Positions 32,681 through 41,089 of a stretch of DNA of 64,000 bases are shown here, one piece after another; the first letter of the stretch is position 1; the number at the start of each line of letters is the position of its first letter. The notes under the pieces were generated by a model. It saw only the letters and a list, made by a program, of their open reading frames with translations. It was not told where the DNA came from and searched no databases. The translations under genes were made by a program, and so were the position numbers. The stretch is from Schnuerera sp. xch1 (GTDB lineage Bacteria > Bacillota > Clostridia > Tissierellales > Tepidimicrobiaceae). The stretch spans positions 62,001 through 126,000 of the forward strand of contig NZ_JAIOUP010000001.1 of the NCBI RefSeq assembly GCF_019931165.1, given 5' to 3'.

Positions 32681-34363
32681 ATGAAAACTTTAAATTTAAA
32701 GTTAGGTGAACTTTTACTCTATTACGGTAAAATCACTAAACAACAATTAAATAGTGCATTAGAGAAACAAAAAGATACCAATTCAAAAATTGGAGAAGTT
32801 CTAGTTAATGAAGGATATGTTACAAATAATGATATTATTGAAGTTTTAGAATTTCAACTAGAAATTCCTCATGTGGATCTAAATAAATTTGTTATTAATC
32901 AAAGTGCTGTATTATTAATACCGGAGAATATAGCAAGACGACATGAGCTTATTGCCATAGATATAAAAGAAAATTGTCTTGTAGTAGCAATGTCAGATCC
33001 TTTAAATATATTTGCAATAGATGATTTAAAATTTTATACAGATTATGAAATTCAACCAGTAATATCGATTAGAGACAGTATTATAGATAGTATTGATAGA
33101 TATTATAGAAAAAAATCTACAGAAAATGTAATCAAGGAAATTACTAATTCTTATAATTTAAACAATAGTGAAGAATACGATGATAAGGAATTATTTGAAG
33201 TAGCCAATGCACCAGTAGTAAAGTTAATTAATTCTATAATTCAACAAGCTGTTGATATGAGAGCGAGTGATATACATTTTGAGCCGTTATCGGATGATTT
33301 ACGAATTAGATTTAGAATAGATGGCGATTTACAGGAAATAATGAGATTATCTAAAAAAAGTCTTTCTGCATTAGTTACAAGGATAAAGATAATAGGTAAG
33401 ATGGACATTGCAGAAAAAAGAATTCCTCAAGATGGCAGGCTTGAAACAACAATAGACAATAAGGAAATTGATATGCGAATATCAACCATCCCCACTGTAT
33501 ATGGAGAAAAGATGGTTCTAAGATTATTGGATAGAAGTAATTTCATGTATACAAAATCTGAATTAGGATTTACTGATAAGAATTTAAGACTTTTCAACAA
33601 AATACTAGGACAACCCTATGGAATGTTATTAGTAGCAGGCCCAACTGGTAGTGGTAAAACAACTACTTTATATGCTGCTTTGAAGGAGCTAAATAAAGTC
33701 GAAAGAAATATCATTACTATTGAAGATCCTGTTGAATATAAAATAAAAGGGATTAATCAAGTCCAAATAAATCCTAAGGCAGGATTAACATTTGCTAATG
33801 GATTAAGGTCAATTTTGAGACAAGACCCAGATGTTATCATGGTTGGAGAGATAAGGGACTTTGAAACTGCTGAAATAGCTATTAGATCAGCGATTACTGG
33901 ACATTTAGTATTATCGACTCTTCATACAAATGATAGCCCTTCATCTATTATTAGATTAATAGATATGGGAATAGAACCTCATTTAGTATCATCAGCTTTA
34001 ATAGGAGTAATTTCACAGAGACTTATAAAAAAATTGTGTTCTAAATGTAAAATTCCTTATAAAGCTAACTGCTCAGAAAAATTATTGTTAGGTATAGATC
34101 CTAAAGAAAAAATTACACTTTATAAACCGAAAGGTTGTAATAAATGTAATAACGGATACATAGGAAGAAAAGCGATTCACGAAGTAATGATTGTCAATGA
34201 AAAACTTAGAAAATTGATAAATGAAGGTAAAAACATTGATGAAATACGCAAAGGTGCCAATGACTCTGGAATGTCAACACTTATGGATAATTCAATTACA
34301 TTAGCTTTACAAGGAGTATCTTCTTTAGAAGAAGTGCTAAAAGCTAGTTTTACATTAGGTTAG
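32681..34363 (+). CDS. pilB: Type IV pilus assembly ATPase PilB
   Basis: The 560-residue hexameric ATPase powers pilus extension. It has an N-terminal GspE/MshEN domain (about 1-150) and a RecA-like secretion ATPase domain with Walker A 'GPTGSGKTTT', the Asp box 'TIEDPVEY' and the His box 'ITGHLVLSTLHTND'. A zinc-binding tetracysteine module is made of CSKCK and CNKC near residues 450-490, as in PilB rather than PilT. It is the first gene of the pilus locus. ATG 32681 follows AGGTG. pilT begins 10 bases after it. Confidence 0.95.
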   Translation: MKTLNLKLGELLLYYGKITKQQLNSALEKQKDTNSKIGEVLVNEGYVTNNDIIEVLEFQLEIPHVDLNKFVINQSAVLLIPENIARRHELIAIDIKENCLVVAMSDPLNIFAIDDLKFYTDYEIQPVISIRDSIIDSIDRYYRKKSTENVIKEITNSYNLNNSEEYDDKELFEVANAPVVKLINSIIQQAVDMRASDIHFEPLSDDLRIRFRIDGDLQEIMRLSKKSLSALVTRIKIIGKMDIAEKRIPQDGRLETTIDNKEIDMRISTIPTVYGEKMVLRLLDRSNFMYTKSELGFTDKNLRLFNKILGQPYGMLLVAGPTGSGKTTTLYAALKELNKVERNIITIEDPVEYKIKGINQVQINPKAGLTFANGLRSILRQDPDVIMVGEIRDFETAEIAIRSAITGHLVLSTLHTNDSPSSIIRLIDMGIEPHLVSSALIGVISQRLIKKLCSKCKIPYKANCSEKLLLGIDPKEKITLYKPKGCNKCNNGYIGRKAIHEVMIVNEKLRKLINEGKNIDEIRKGANDSGMSTLMDNSITLALQGVSSLEEVLKASFTLG

Positions 34364-34373
34364 GAGGAAAGTT

Positions 34374-35426
34374 GTGAATTTAATAAATTTACTCAAATAT
34401 GCTATTTCAAATAATGCATCTGATATTCATATTACAGTTGGAATACCACCAGTTTTAAGAATAAATGGCTCTTTAATAAATTGTAAAGACTCGATTTTAA
34501 ACTGTGACGATACTGAAAAACTAGTTAAACAAATTTTAGATAAAGATCAATTAGATAAGCTAGATAAAAATGGTCAAATTGATACTTTATACTCTAATTC
34601 TGGAATAGGTCGTTTTCGAGTAAATGCATATAAACAGAAAAGAAGCTATGGAATGGCTATTAGAATAATTCCTTTAAGAGTTCCAACTATAGATGAATTA
34701 GGATTACCTAATATAATCAAAGACTCATCTAGACTTCCAAGAGGTTTGGTATTAGTAACGGGGCCTACTGGTAGTGGGAAGTCTACTACTTTAGCTTCTA
34801 TGATTAACTTAATTAATGAGGAAAGAAGATGTCATATATTAACCTTAGAAGATCCAATTGAATATTTACATAAACATAATAAGAGTGTTATAAATCAGAG
34901 AGAAATTGGAATTGACACTAATGATTTTAATAATGCTCTTAGGGCAGCATTGAGACAAGATCCTGATGTAATATTTGTAGGTGAGATGAGGGATTTAGAT
35001 ACCATAAGTACAGTACTTACTGCTGCTGAAACTGGACATCTAGTATTATCTACATTACATACTATTGACGCTGCAAAGACAATAGATAGGATTATAGATG
35101 TTTTTCCTTCTTATCAACAACAACAAGTTAGAGTTCAGTTTTCTTCGGTAATTCAATCAATCATTTCACAACAACTATTACCTAAAGCTAATGGAAATGG
35201 AAGAGTTGCAGCTGTTGAAACAATGACCGTAACTCCTGCAATACGGAATTTGATTAGGGAAGATAAAATACATCAAATAGAAACTGCTATACAAACAGGC
35301 AGTAAAGCAGGAATGAAAACTATGGATGGTCATTTACTAGAATTATATAACAAAGGTATAATTTCCAAGGATACAATATTGAATCAAGCTATTAATTTAG
35401 ATTATGTAAAAAGATATATTCATTAG
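34374..35426 (+). CDS. pilT: Pilus retraction ATPase PilT
   Basis: The 350-residue secretion ATPase drives pilus retraction and twitching. It lacks the zinc module and long N-terminus of PilB. It has Walker A 'GPTGSGKSTT', 'TLEDPIEYLH', 'RQDPDVIFVGEMRD' and the PilT-typical C-terminal 'AIRNLIREDKIHQIETAIQTG', in part. GTG 34374 follows AGGAGGAAA. The presence of PilT implies retractile pili, hence twitching or DNA uptake. Confidence 0.95.
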   Translation: MNLINLLKYAISNNASDIHITVGIPPVLRINGSLINCKDSILNCDDTEKLVKQILDKDQLDKLDKNGQIDTLYSNSGIGRFRVNAYKQKRSYGMAIRIIPLRVPTIDELGLPNIIKDSSRLPRGLVLVTGPTGSGKSTTLASMINLINEERRCHILTLEDPIEYLHKHNKSVINQREIGIDTNDFNNALRAALRQDPDVIFVGEMRDLDTISTVLTAAETGHLVLSTLHTIDAAKTIDRIIDVFPSYQQQQVRVQFSSVIQSIISQQLLPKANGNGRVAAVETMTVTPAIRNLIREDKIHQIETAIQTGSKAGMKTMDGHLLELYNKGIISKDTILNQAINLDYVKRYIH

Positions 35427-35441
35427 GATGGTGTTGTTTAA

Positions 35442-36650
35442 ATGGAATTATATAAATATAAAGCTGTCTCTGAAAAAGGTGAAATATTAGAGGGATACCA
35501 TGAGGCTCAATCTGAATCTGATGTACTTATAATGCTAAAAAATAATAATTATTATCCAATGTCTGTAGAAGAAAATAATAAAATAGATATTAAGAAAGAT
35601 TTGTTTTCAAAAAAGGTTACTAAAAAAGATATATCTGTATTTTGTAGACAGTTTTACACTATGCTTAATGCAGGAATTAACATAATAAATTGTCTAGATA
35701 TATTAGAAAAACAAATTGAACATAAAACATTGAAAAAAGCAATATTTGCAATCTACGAAGATGTACAAAAGGGTATGACTCTATCTCAAGGGATGAAAAA
35801 ACATAAAAGTATGTTTCCTTCTCTGTTAATAAATATGGTTGAAGCTGGAGAAGTAAGCGGAAATTTAGATGTATTAATGGAGAGAATGGCAGTTCATTTT
35901 GAGAAGGAAAACAAAATTAAAAATAAAGTAAATAATGCTTTAGTTTATCCAGTAGTATTGAGTATAATTGCTATAGCAGTTGTAGTGTTTCTAATAATTG
36001 TTGTAATGCCTACTTTCATTGGAATGTTTGAAACAAATGGTTCTGTGCTTCCTGTTTCTACTAGAATGTTACTGACTATAAGTAATTGGCTGACTAATTA
36101 TTGGTATTTATTTATTTTAAGCGTTGTTTTTTTATTAATTGGTGCTATAAAGTTTGAGAAAACTGAAGTCGGAGGATTAATAATTGATAATTTAAAAATA
36201 ACAATACCTGGTATTAAAAATATAAGCATAAAGATTATAACTTCAAGATTTACTAGAACCTTATCTACGTTGCTCTCAAGTGGTATGCCTCTTTTACAGG
36301 CATTAGATGTGGTAAAAAATATAGTAGGTAACAGAATAGTATCAAATAAATTAGAGACTGCAAAGGAAGATATTAAAAAAGGGATATCCATGTCTAAAAC
36401 CATAAAAGATACAGGTTTATTTCCTCCAATGGTAGATTCTATGATAAAAATTGGGGAGGAATCAGGTGCACTAGATGATATACTTTATAAAACTGCTGAT
36501 TATTATGATGAAGAGATAGAAGCATCTATACAAAAGATGACTACACTATTAGAACCTATTCTTATAGTGTTTATGTCTATAATAATAGGATTTATAGTAA
36601 TATCAATGGCAATGCCAATGTTCGATTTGGTAAATACTATAGAAATATGA
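35442..36650 (+). CDS. pilC: Type IV pilus inner-membrane platform protein PilC
   Basis: The 402-residue GspF/PilC-family protein has two homologous cytoplasmic four-helix domains (about 65-190 and 270-395) with 'FCRQFYTMLNAGINI', 'MVEAGEVSGNLD' and 'MIKIGEESGALDDI'. It has three transmembrane helices. It is the platform on which PilB and PilT turn. The start is ATG 35442. A folded RNA element begins directly at its stop codon. Confidence 0.94.
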   Translation: MELYKYKAVSEKGEILEGYHEAQSESDVLIMLKNNNYYPMSVEENNKIDIKKDLFSKKVTKKDISVFCRQFYTMLNAGINIINCLDILEKQIEHKTLKKAIFAIYEDVQKGMTLSQGMKKHKSMFPSLLINMVEAGEVSGNLDVLMERMAVHFEKENKIKNKVNNALVYPVVLSIIAIAVVVFLIIVVMPTFIGMFETNGSVLPVSTRMLLTISNWLTNYWYLFILSVVFLLIGAIKFEKTEVGGLIIDNLKITIPGIKNISIKIITSRFTRTLSTLLSSGMPLLQALDVVKNIVGNRIVSNKLETAKEDIKKGISMSKTIKDTGLFPPMVDSMIKIGEESGALDDILYKTADYYDEEIEASIQKMTTLLEPILIVFMSIIIGFIVISMAMPMFDLVNTIEI

Positions 36651-36720
36651 GTTTACTAACATGAAAATTGTGACGATGACTAGGACAAGGTCGATAAGAT
36701 GATTAATGGTGCAAGTAAAC
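36651..36720 (+). ncRNA. Candidate structured RNA element between pilC and pilA
   Basis: The element starts on the base after the pilC stop. The outer stem is GTTTACT (36651-36657) with AGTAAAC (36714-36720). A middle helix AATTGT/ATGATT (36666-36671 with 36699-36704) is possible. An inner hairpin ATGACT (36676-36681) with GGTCGAT (36689-36695) has one bulged G and loop AGGACAA. It is followed by an A-rich linker and the pilA ribosome site AGGGGG, not by a T-run. I do not recognise it as a known riboswitch, including cyclic-di-GMP classes I and II. It may be a pilin mRNA processing or stability element, or a new cis-regulatory RNA. Confidence 0.5.
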
Positions 36721-36747
36721 AATAAAAAATAAATAGGGGGAGAAAGA

Positions 36748-37176
36748 ATGTTTAAATGGGTTTTAAAGAAGGTGAAAAAGAGTAACAGAGGATTTACTTT
36801 AGTTGAGCTAGTAGTTGTAATTGCAATACTAGGAATATTAGCAACAATTGCTGTACCAAAAATAGGAAATTCGAGAAAAAAAGCAGCAATAGTAGCTCAT
36901 AACGCTAATGTGAAGATATTGATGAGCGCAGCAAATATGTATTATGCTGAAACCGGAGTATCTGCATATTGGACTGGAGATAATGAGGCAGGAGGAGGAA
37001 ATGACATAACTTGGCAAAATTATCTTGAAGAATGGCCTGTGATACCAGATGGTTTGGATGGAATGGAATTTGAAACTAACAAAAAGATTGATGAAAAAAC
37101 AGAATATGAAGTAACTATTGATACAGATGGAGATATTATAATAACACCTGGTAAATTATCACAGCCAATTAACTAA
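36748..37176 (+). CDS. pilA: Major type IV pilin
   Basis: The 142-residue prepilin has a basic 15-residue leader ending in NRG, then 'FTLVELVVVIAILGILA'. PilD would cut after Gly15 and methylate Phe. Glu5 of the mature protein is present. The mature part is about 127 residues, with a Gly/Trp-containing acidic globular domain and no disulfide cysteines. AGGGGG lies 10 bases upstream. Its position after the folded RNA, and the absence of a terminator, suggest tuned expression inside the pil operon. It is called the major pilin because of its position and standard N-terminus. Confidence 0.9.
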   Translation: MFKWVLKKVKKSNRGFTLVELVVVIAILGILATIAVPKIGNSRKKAAIVAHNANVKILMSAANMYYAETGVSAYWTGDNEAGGGNDITWQNYLEEWPVIPDGLDGMEFETNKKIDEKTEYEVTIDTDGDIIITPGKLSQPIN

Positions 37177-37251
37177 GACTCAATTAGAAAGATGTTAAAT
37201 AAAGAAATAGTTCAAGATTTATCAAAAATTGAAAGATAAAGGAGACTACAT

Positions 37252-38013
37252 ATGGAGATATTAATATTCTTAATAGGCATAATAATAGGCTATTTTCTTA
37301 ACGTATGCATATATAGAATACTAAAGAATGAAAGCATAGTTTTTCCGGGTTTCCATTGTTCTAATTGTAGTACTCCTTTAAACTGGTATGATTTAGTACC
37401 TATAATAAGTTTTTTATCTCTAAGACGAAAATGTATATATTGTGGCATGAAGATATCTCTTAGATACCCTTTTGCCGAAATACTAAATGGAATTATATTT
37501 CTCGCACTCTATTATAAATTTGGTTTTAGCACTGATTTTATTTTTTATTCTATTTTATTTAGTATATTTATATTAATAACCCTCATTGATATAAATTATC
37601 ATATTATTCCTAATATGTTAATTTATATCATATTATTAGAAAGCATTAGTTATTGTTTCATAAAATATTTCTTACATAATGGACAATTAAATCTACTTGG
37701 TAATTTGGGCGGTTTAGTATTAAGTGGAATTATCTTTTTAATTATATTTATTGTATCAAATGGTGGTATGGGTGGAGGAGATGTAAAATTAATAGCGGTA
37801 TTAGGCTTTATACTTGGAATGCCTAAAATTATTCTAGGCATCTTTTTATCATTTCTATTAGGAGGTATAATTTCTGTATTATTATTAGTGCTTAAAATCA
37901 AGGAAAGGAAGGATGCTATTCCTTTTGGCCCTTTTATAATATTAGCTTTTGTTATAACGCTTTTTTGGGGGGATAAGATAATGAAATGGTATTTGAAAAG
38001 TTTTTTGAGGTGA
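37252..38013 (+). CDS. pilD: Prepilin peptidase PilD
   Basis: The 253-residue polytopic aspartic protease cuts and N-methylates prepilins. The N-terminal methyltransferase domain has two Cys pairs (CSNC, CIYC). The catalytic aspartates are in 'TLIDINYHIIPN' and 'GGGDVKL'. About seven membrane helices are visible. It lies directly after the pilin gene it serves, 75 bases downstream. The start ATG 37252 follows AAAGGAG. Confidence 0.93.
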   Translation: MEILIFLIGIIIGYFLNVCIYRILKNESIVFPGFHCSNCSTPLNWYDLVPIISFLSLRRKCIYCGMKISLRYPFAEILNGIIFLALYYKFGFSTDFIFYSILFSIFILITLIDINYHIIPNMLIYIILLESISYCFIKYFLHNGQLNLLGNLGGLVLSGIIFLIIFIVSNGGMGGGDVKLIAVLGFILGMPKIILGIFLSFLLGGIISVLLLVLKIKERKDAIPFGPFIILAFVITLFWGDKIMKWYLKSFLR

Positions 38014-38032
38014 GTTAAGGAGATGATTGACT

Positions 38033-39100
38033 TTGAAGTTTTCTCTTATTCCTAACCGTAAAGTACTCTCTCTGGATATAGGAGCTTATAAAATAAAGGC
38101 AGTTGAGGGTAGAGAAACAAAAAAAGGAATTATAATAGATAAATGTTTTAACGTATATACCCCAGAAGGAATTTTTCAAGATGGGACAATTTTAGATAAG
38201 GATTTACTACATTATGTAATAAGTGAAGAATTAAAAAAGAAAAAGATAAGGACTAAAAATGCTTATGTCACAATAAATAGTTCGAAAATCGTAACAAGGG
38301 AAATTACCATTCCAAAAGTAAAGCAAGAAGAAATAGAAAATATATTAAGATTTCAAATAGAGGATTATATTCCCGCAAATATTGATAATTATGTAATTCA
38401 GTTTAAGATAATAGATTTCTTCTACCAAGATGATTCGGAAAAAATAAACATATTAATAATTGCCATTCCAAAAGAAATGGTAAGGGATTATCATGAATTG
38501 TTGGAAAACCTTAAGTTAAACCCTTTAGTGTTAGATTATCAACCTAATTCCACGGCTAAGCTTATAAAATATAATGGTTTAATAAATAACACTTTCCAAA
38601 CAGAAGATATAACTTTTGCTAGTATTGATATTGGATACGATAATACTAAAGTTTTAATTATAAGAAATGGGATTATATTTGTTTCTAGAATTATTGAGAT
38701 AGGTGGAGAATATATTGATCAAAGTATTTTAAATTATTTTGATTACGATCTGGAAGAGTTTAAAGTAAAAAAAGAAGGAATAGAAGATATAAATCATTTT
38801 CACGATGAAGAATCTGAATATTATAAGGTTGTAAATATTATTAAAAAGTCTATAATAACTCTTACTGAAAAAATAGAAATTATATTTAGATACTATTTGA
38901 CGAGGAAAATGGACAATAAAATAAATATGATTATATTGTCTGGAGGAATTTCAAATATAAAAGGAGTGGATAATATGTTTTCAAATATATTTAATATACC
39001 TTCTATAACAATTAAGTCACTAGATAAAGTAAAGTTTAATAATGAGTTTTCAGATTATATTAATGCTATAGGTTCAATTATTAGGACATCAAAGGTGTAA
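38033..39100 (+). CDS. pilM: Type IV pilus biogenesis protein PilM (actin-like ATPase)
   Basis: The 355-residue cytoplasmic actin-fold protein links PilN to the pilus machinery. ATP-binding motifs of the FtsA/PilM type are visible: 'SLDIGAYKIKAVEG' at the N-terminus, 'ASIDIGYDNTKVLI' near residue 200 and 'LSGGISNIKGVDNMF' near 305. TTG 38033 sits nine bases after AAGGAGA; an in-frame TTG at 38027 is the alternative. It is followed by pilN and a pilO-like gene with almost no gaps. Confidence 0.9.
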   Translation: MKFSLIPNRKVLSLDIGAYKIKAVEGRETKKGIIIDKCFNVYTPEGIFQDGTILDKDLLHYVISEELKKKKIRTKNAYVTINSSKIVTREITIPKVKQEEIENILRFQIEDYIPANIDNYVIQFKIIDFFYQDDSEKINILIIAIPKEMVRDYHELLENLKLNPLVLDYQPNSTAKLIKYNGLINNTFQTEDITFASIDIGYDNTKVLIIRNGIIFVSRIIEIGGEYIDQSILNYFDYDLEEFKVKKEGIEDINHFHDEESEYYKVVNIIKKSIITLTEKIEIIFRYYLTRKMDNKINMIILSGGISNIKGVDNMFSNIFNIPSITIKSLDKVKFNNEFSDYINAIGSIIRTSKV

Positions 39101-39102
39101 AG

Positions 39103-39690
39103 ATGAAAGATTTGAATTTTTTTGCTTCCTATATTGATAAGAAAAGATTTAACATAGATAAGCAGATGATTTATTATTCAACAGTAATACTCTTAATAAG
39201 TTTGGTTCTTATTTATTCATTATTTAATCAAATTAGGATCAGAATAATTTCCAAAGATATAGTTAAATTAAAAGCGATTATATCGAATGAAAGAATAAAT
39301 AAAAAGGTAGATAAAATAATAGAAGATGAAGCGGAATTGAACCTATATAAAAACTCGTTAAATGAAATTAGATTATTAGATGAATATGTAGAGAGTAATA
39401 GTACTATTGAATATTATTTATTCGATATGATAATATCGAACACTCCAAATAATATTTTTTTTACATCAATAAGTATGTATACTGATAACATACAAATAAT
39501 TGGAAATTCAATAGATCAATTATCTATAGGACAATTGGTGAAAAATTTCGAATCCATTGAAACATTTAAAAATGTATTTGTATCATCCATATCAAAAGAA
39601 AAGCAATATTATACCTTTATATTAAATATCGATCTAAAGGGTGTGAACATGGATGGAGAAGTTGAAAACATTGATAAATTGGAAACATAG
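39103..39690 (+). CDS. pilN: Type IV pilus assembly protein PilN
   Basis: The 195-residue bitopic protein has a short cytoplasmic start that begins with 'MKDLNFFASY', the PilM-binding type of N-terminus. It has one membrane helix (about residues 24-45) and an extracytoplasmic coiled-coil plus alpha/beta domain. It forms the alignment subcomplex with PilM and PilO. It starts two bases after the pilM stop and overlaps the following PilO-like gene by 38 bp. Confidence 0.85.
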   Translation: MKDLNFFASYIDKKRFNIDKQMIYYSTVILLISLVLIYSLFNQIRIRIISKDIVKLKAIISNERINKKVDKIIEDEAELNLYKNSLNEIRLLDEYVESNSTIEYYLFDMIISNTPNNIFFTSISMYTDNIQIIGNSIDQLSIGQLVKNFESIETFKNVFVSSISKEKQYYTFILNIDLKGVNMDGEVENIDKLET

Positions 39691-41074
39691 AAGAATATTG
39701 ACTAATAGAGAAAAAAATTTGATGATTCTATTAGCAACGATTATTGTATTATGGACAATTATAAATTTTTTAATAATTCCACAATTAAATGAACTACAAA
39801 CAATTAGAGAAGAAAAAACGCAATATGAAACAAGGATATTCAAAATGAATTCGATGTTAAAGCAAAAAGATGTTATTAAAAAAGAATTAGAAACTATAGA
39901 ATTGGAAGAGGCTAAGTTATCTAATAGTTATTATGCAAGACTAGATCAAAAAGAGATAATAAATTTATTAAGTGAGATTTTTGAAAATGAGAAATTCGAA
40001 GTAAAGGATATTGTTTTTAATGAGCCAATAGAAGAGAAAATAGGAAAGTTGACTGTAAGTAGAATGGATATAGATATACCTTATAGGGGAGATTATGCAG
40101 GAATTATTCAAGTTATGAAAGGCATTTCTACAAATTCAACAAAAATTATTATATCTAACCTAATTATGGATAGAACTGAGGGCAATTTATTAACAGGAAC
40201 TATTTCTTTAAAAATATTTGGTTTAAATAATACCAATAAAATAGAGGAAGAATCTACTTATACTAATAAAACAATGGACAACCATAAGAATAATCCTTTT
40301 AAGTCTTATGATAATTATGTTGATACTACTGTTGAAAATGAAATAATCGATGAAATAATCATAGAAGAAAAAGCTGATAGTAGCAGTGATGATTTACAAA
40401 AAGAGCAAGATTCTGAAAATCTATGTAGCAAGGAGCTACTAGAGGATTTTGAGAACGGAAGCTATAATTTTATTCCTTCAAATCAATATATAAAAGGGAA
40501 TATCTTAGTATCTAACAATAGTAAATCAAATAAAAATTCATTAAAATTTGAATACAATATATTAGCTATAGATGATGAAAATAGAGCGTATGTCGATTTA
40601 TCAAATAGGGATATTATTATTAAATATCCTCCTATTTCAATGGGAATATGGGTTTATTCGTATGGATATTCACCTATAGTATTAGGAGTTAGATTGAAAG
40701 GACAAGATAATGAAAAAATTGATATTCCTATAAGTGAAGGAATTTCATGGACTGGATGGAACTATGTTGAAACAAAATTACCAGCAGACTTAAATTTATA
40801 CCCTCTTCAAATTGATAAAATATATTTAGAGTTAGCTTATAACAGAGATGACTATGGGGTTTTGCTGTTTGATAAATTAGAGGTCAATTATCCTAAAGGT
40901 AGAAATAATATCGATAAATCGTTTGACTTTCATATTGTAAAAGAAGGGGAAACTTTAGAAGGTATAAGCAAAAAATATTATAATGATTTAAATAAAAAGG
41001 ATATTATTATGAAATATAATGAATTAAAGAACAATAATATTAGTGCAGGAAGAGTTTTAATTATACCAAAATAG
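39653..41074 (+). CDS. PilO-like protein fused to a beta-sandwich region and a C-terminal LysM domain
   Basis: The 473-residue protein starts like PilO: a cytoplasmic basic segment, one membrane helix (about 22-44), a coiled coil and a PilO-type alpha/beta domain (to about 195). An acidic Ser/Asn-rich linker follows. Then comes a roughly 160-residue region that looks like a jelly-roll or carbohydrate-binding module ('CSKELLEDFENGSY', 'MGIWVYSYGYSPI'), and a C-terminal LysM ('FHIVKEGETLEGISKKYY'). LysM binds peptidoglycan, so this fusion may tie the pilus alignment complex to the thick wall. Ordinary PilO is only about 200 residues. It overlaps pilN. Confidence 0.8.
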   Translation: MEKLKTLINWKHRRILTNREKNLMILLATIIVLWTIINFLIIPQLNELQTIREEKTQYETRIFKMNSMLKQKDVIKKELETIELEEAKLSNSYYARLDQKEIINLLSEIFENEKFEVKDIVFNEPIEEKIGKLTVSRMDIDIPYRGDYAGIIQVMKGISTNSTKIIISNLIMDRTEGNLLTGTISLKIFGLNNTNKIEEESTYTNKTMDNHKNNPFKSYDNYVDTTVENEIIDEIIIEEKADSSSDDLQKEQDSENLCSKELLEDFENGSYNFIPSNQYIKGNILVSNNSKSNKNSLKFEYNILAIDDENRAYVDLSNRDIIIKYPPISMGIWVYSYGYSPIVLGVRLKGQDNEKIDIPISEGISWTGWNYVETKLPADLNLYPLQIDKIYLELAYNRDDYGVLLFDKLEVNYPKGRNNIDKSFDFHIVKEGETLEGISKKYYNDLNKKDIIMKYNELKNNNISAGRVLIIPK

Positions 41075-41089
41075 GAGAGATAAATAGCT

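Noticed and set aside
36651-36720. A cyclic-di-GMP riboswitch before pilA
   Set aside because: Neither the class I core (CACGCACAGGGC type) nor a recognisable class II core is present. Kept as an unassigned structured element.
36651-36720. A simple terminator after pilC
   Set aside because: No T-run follows the stem; the next bases are AATAAAAAATAAAT.
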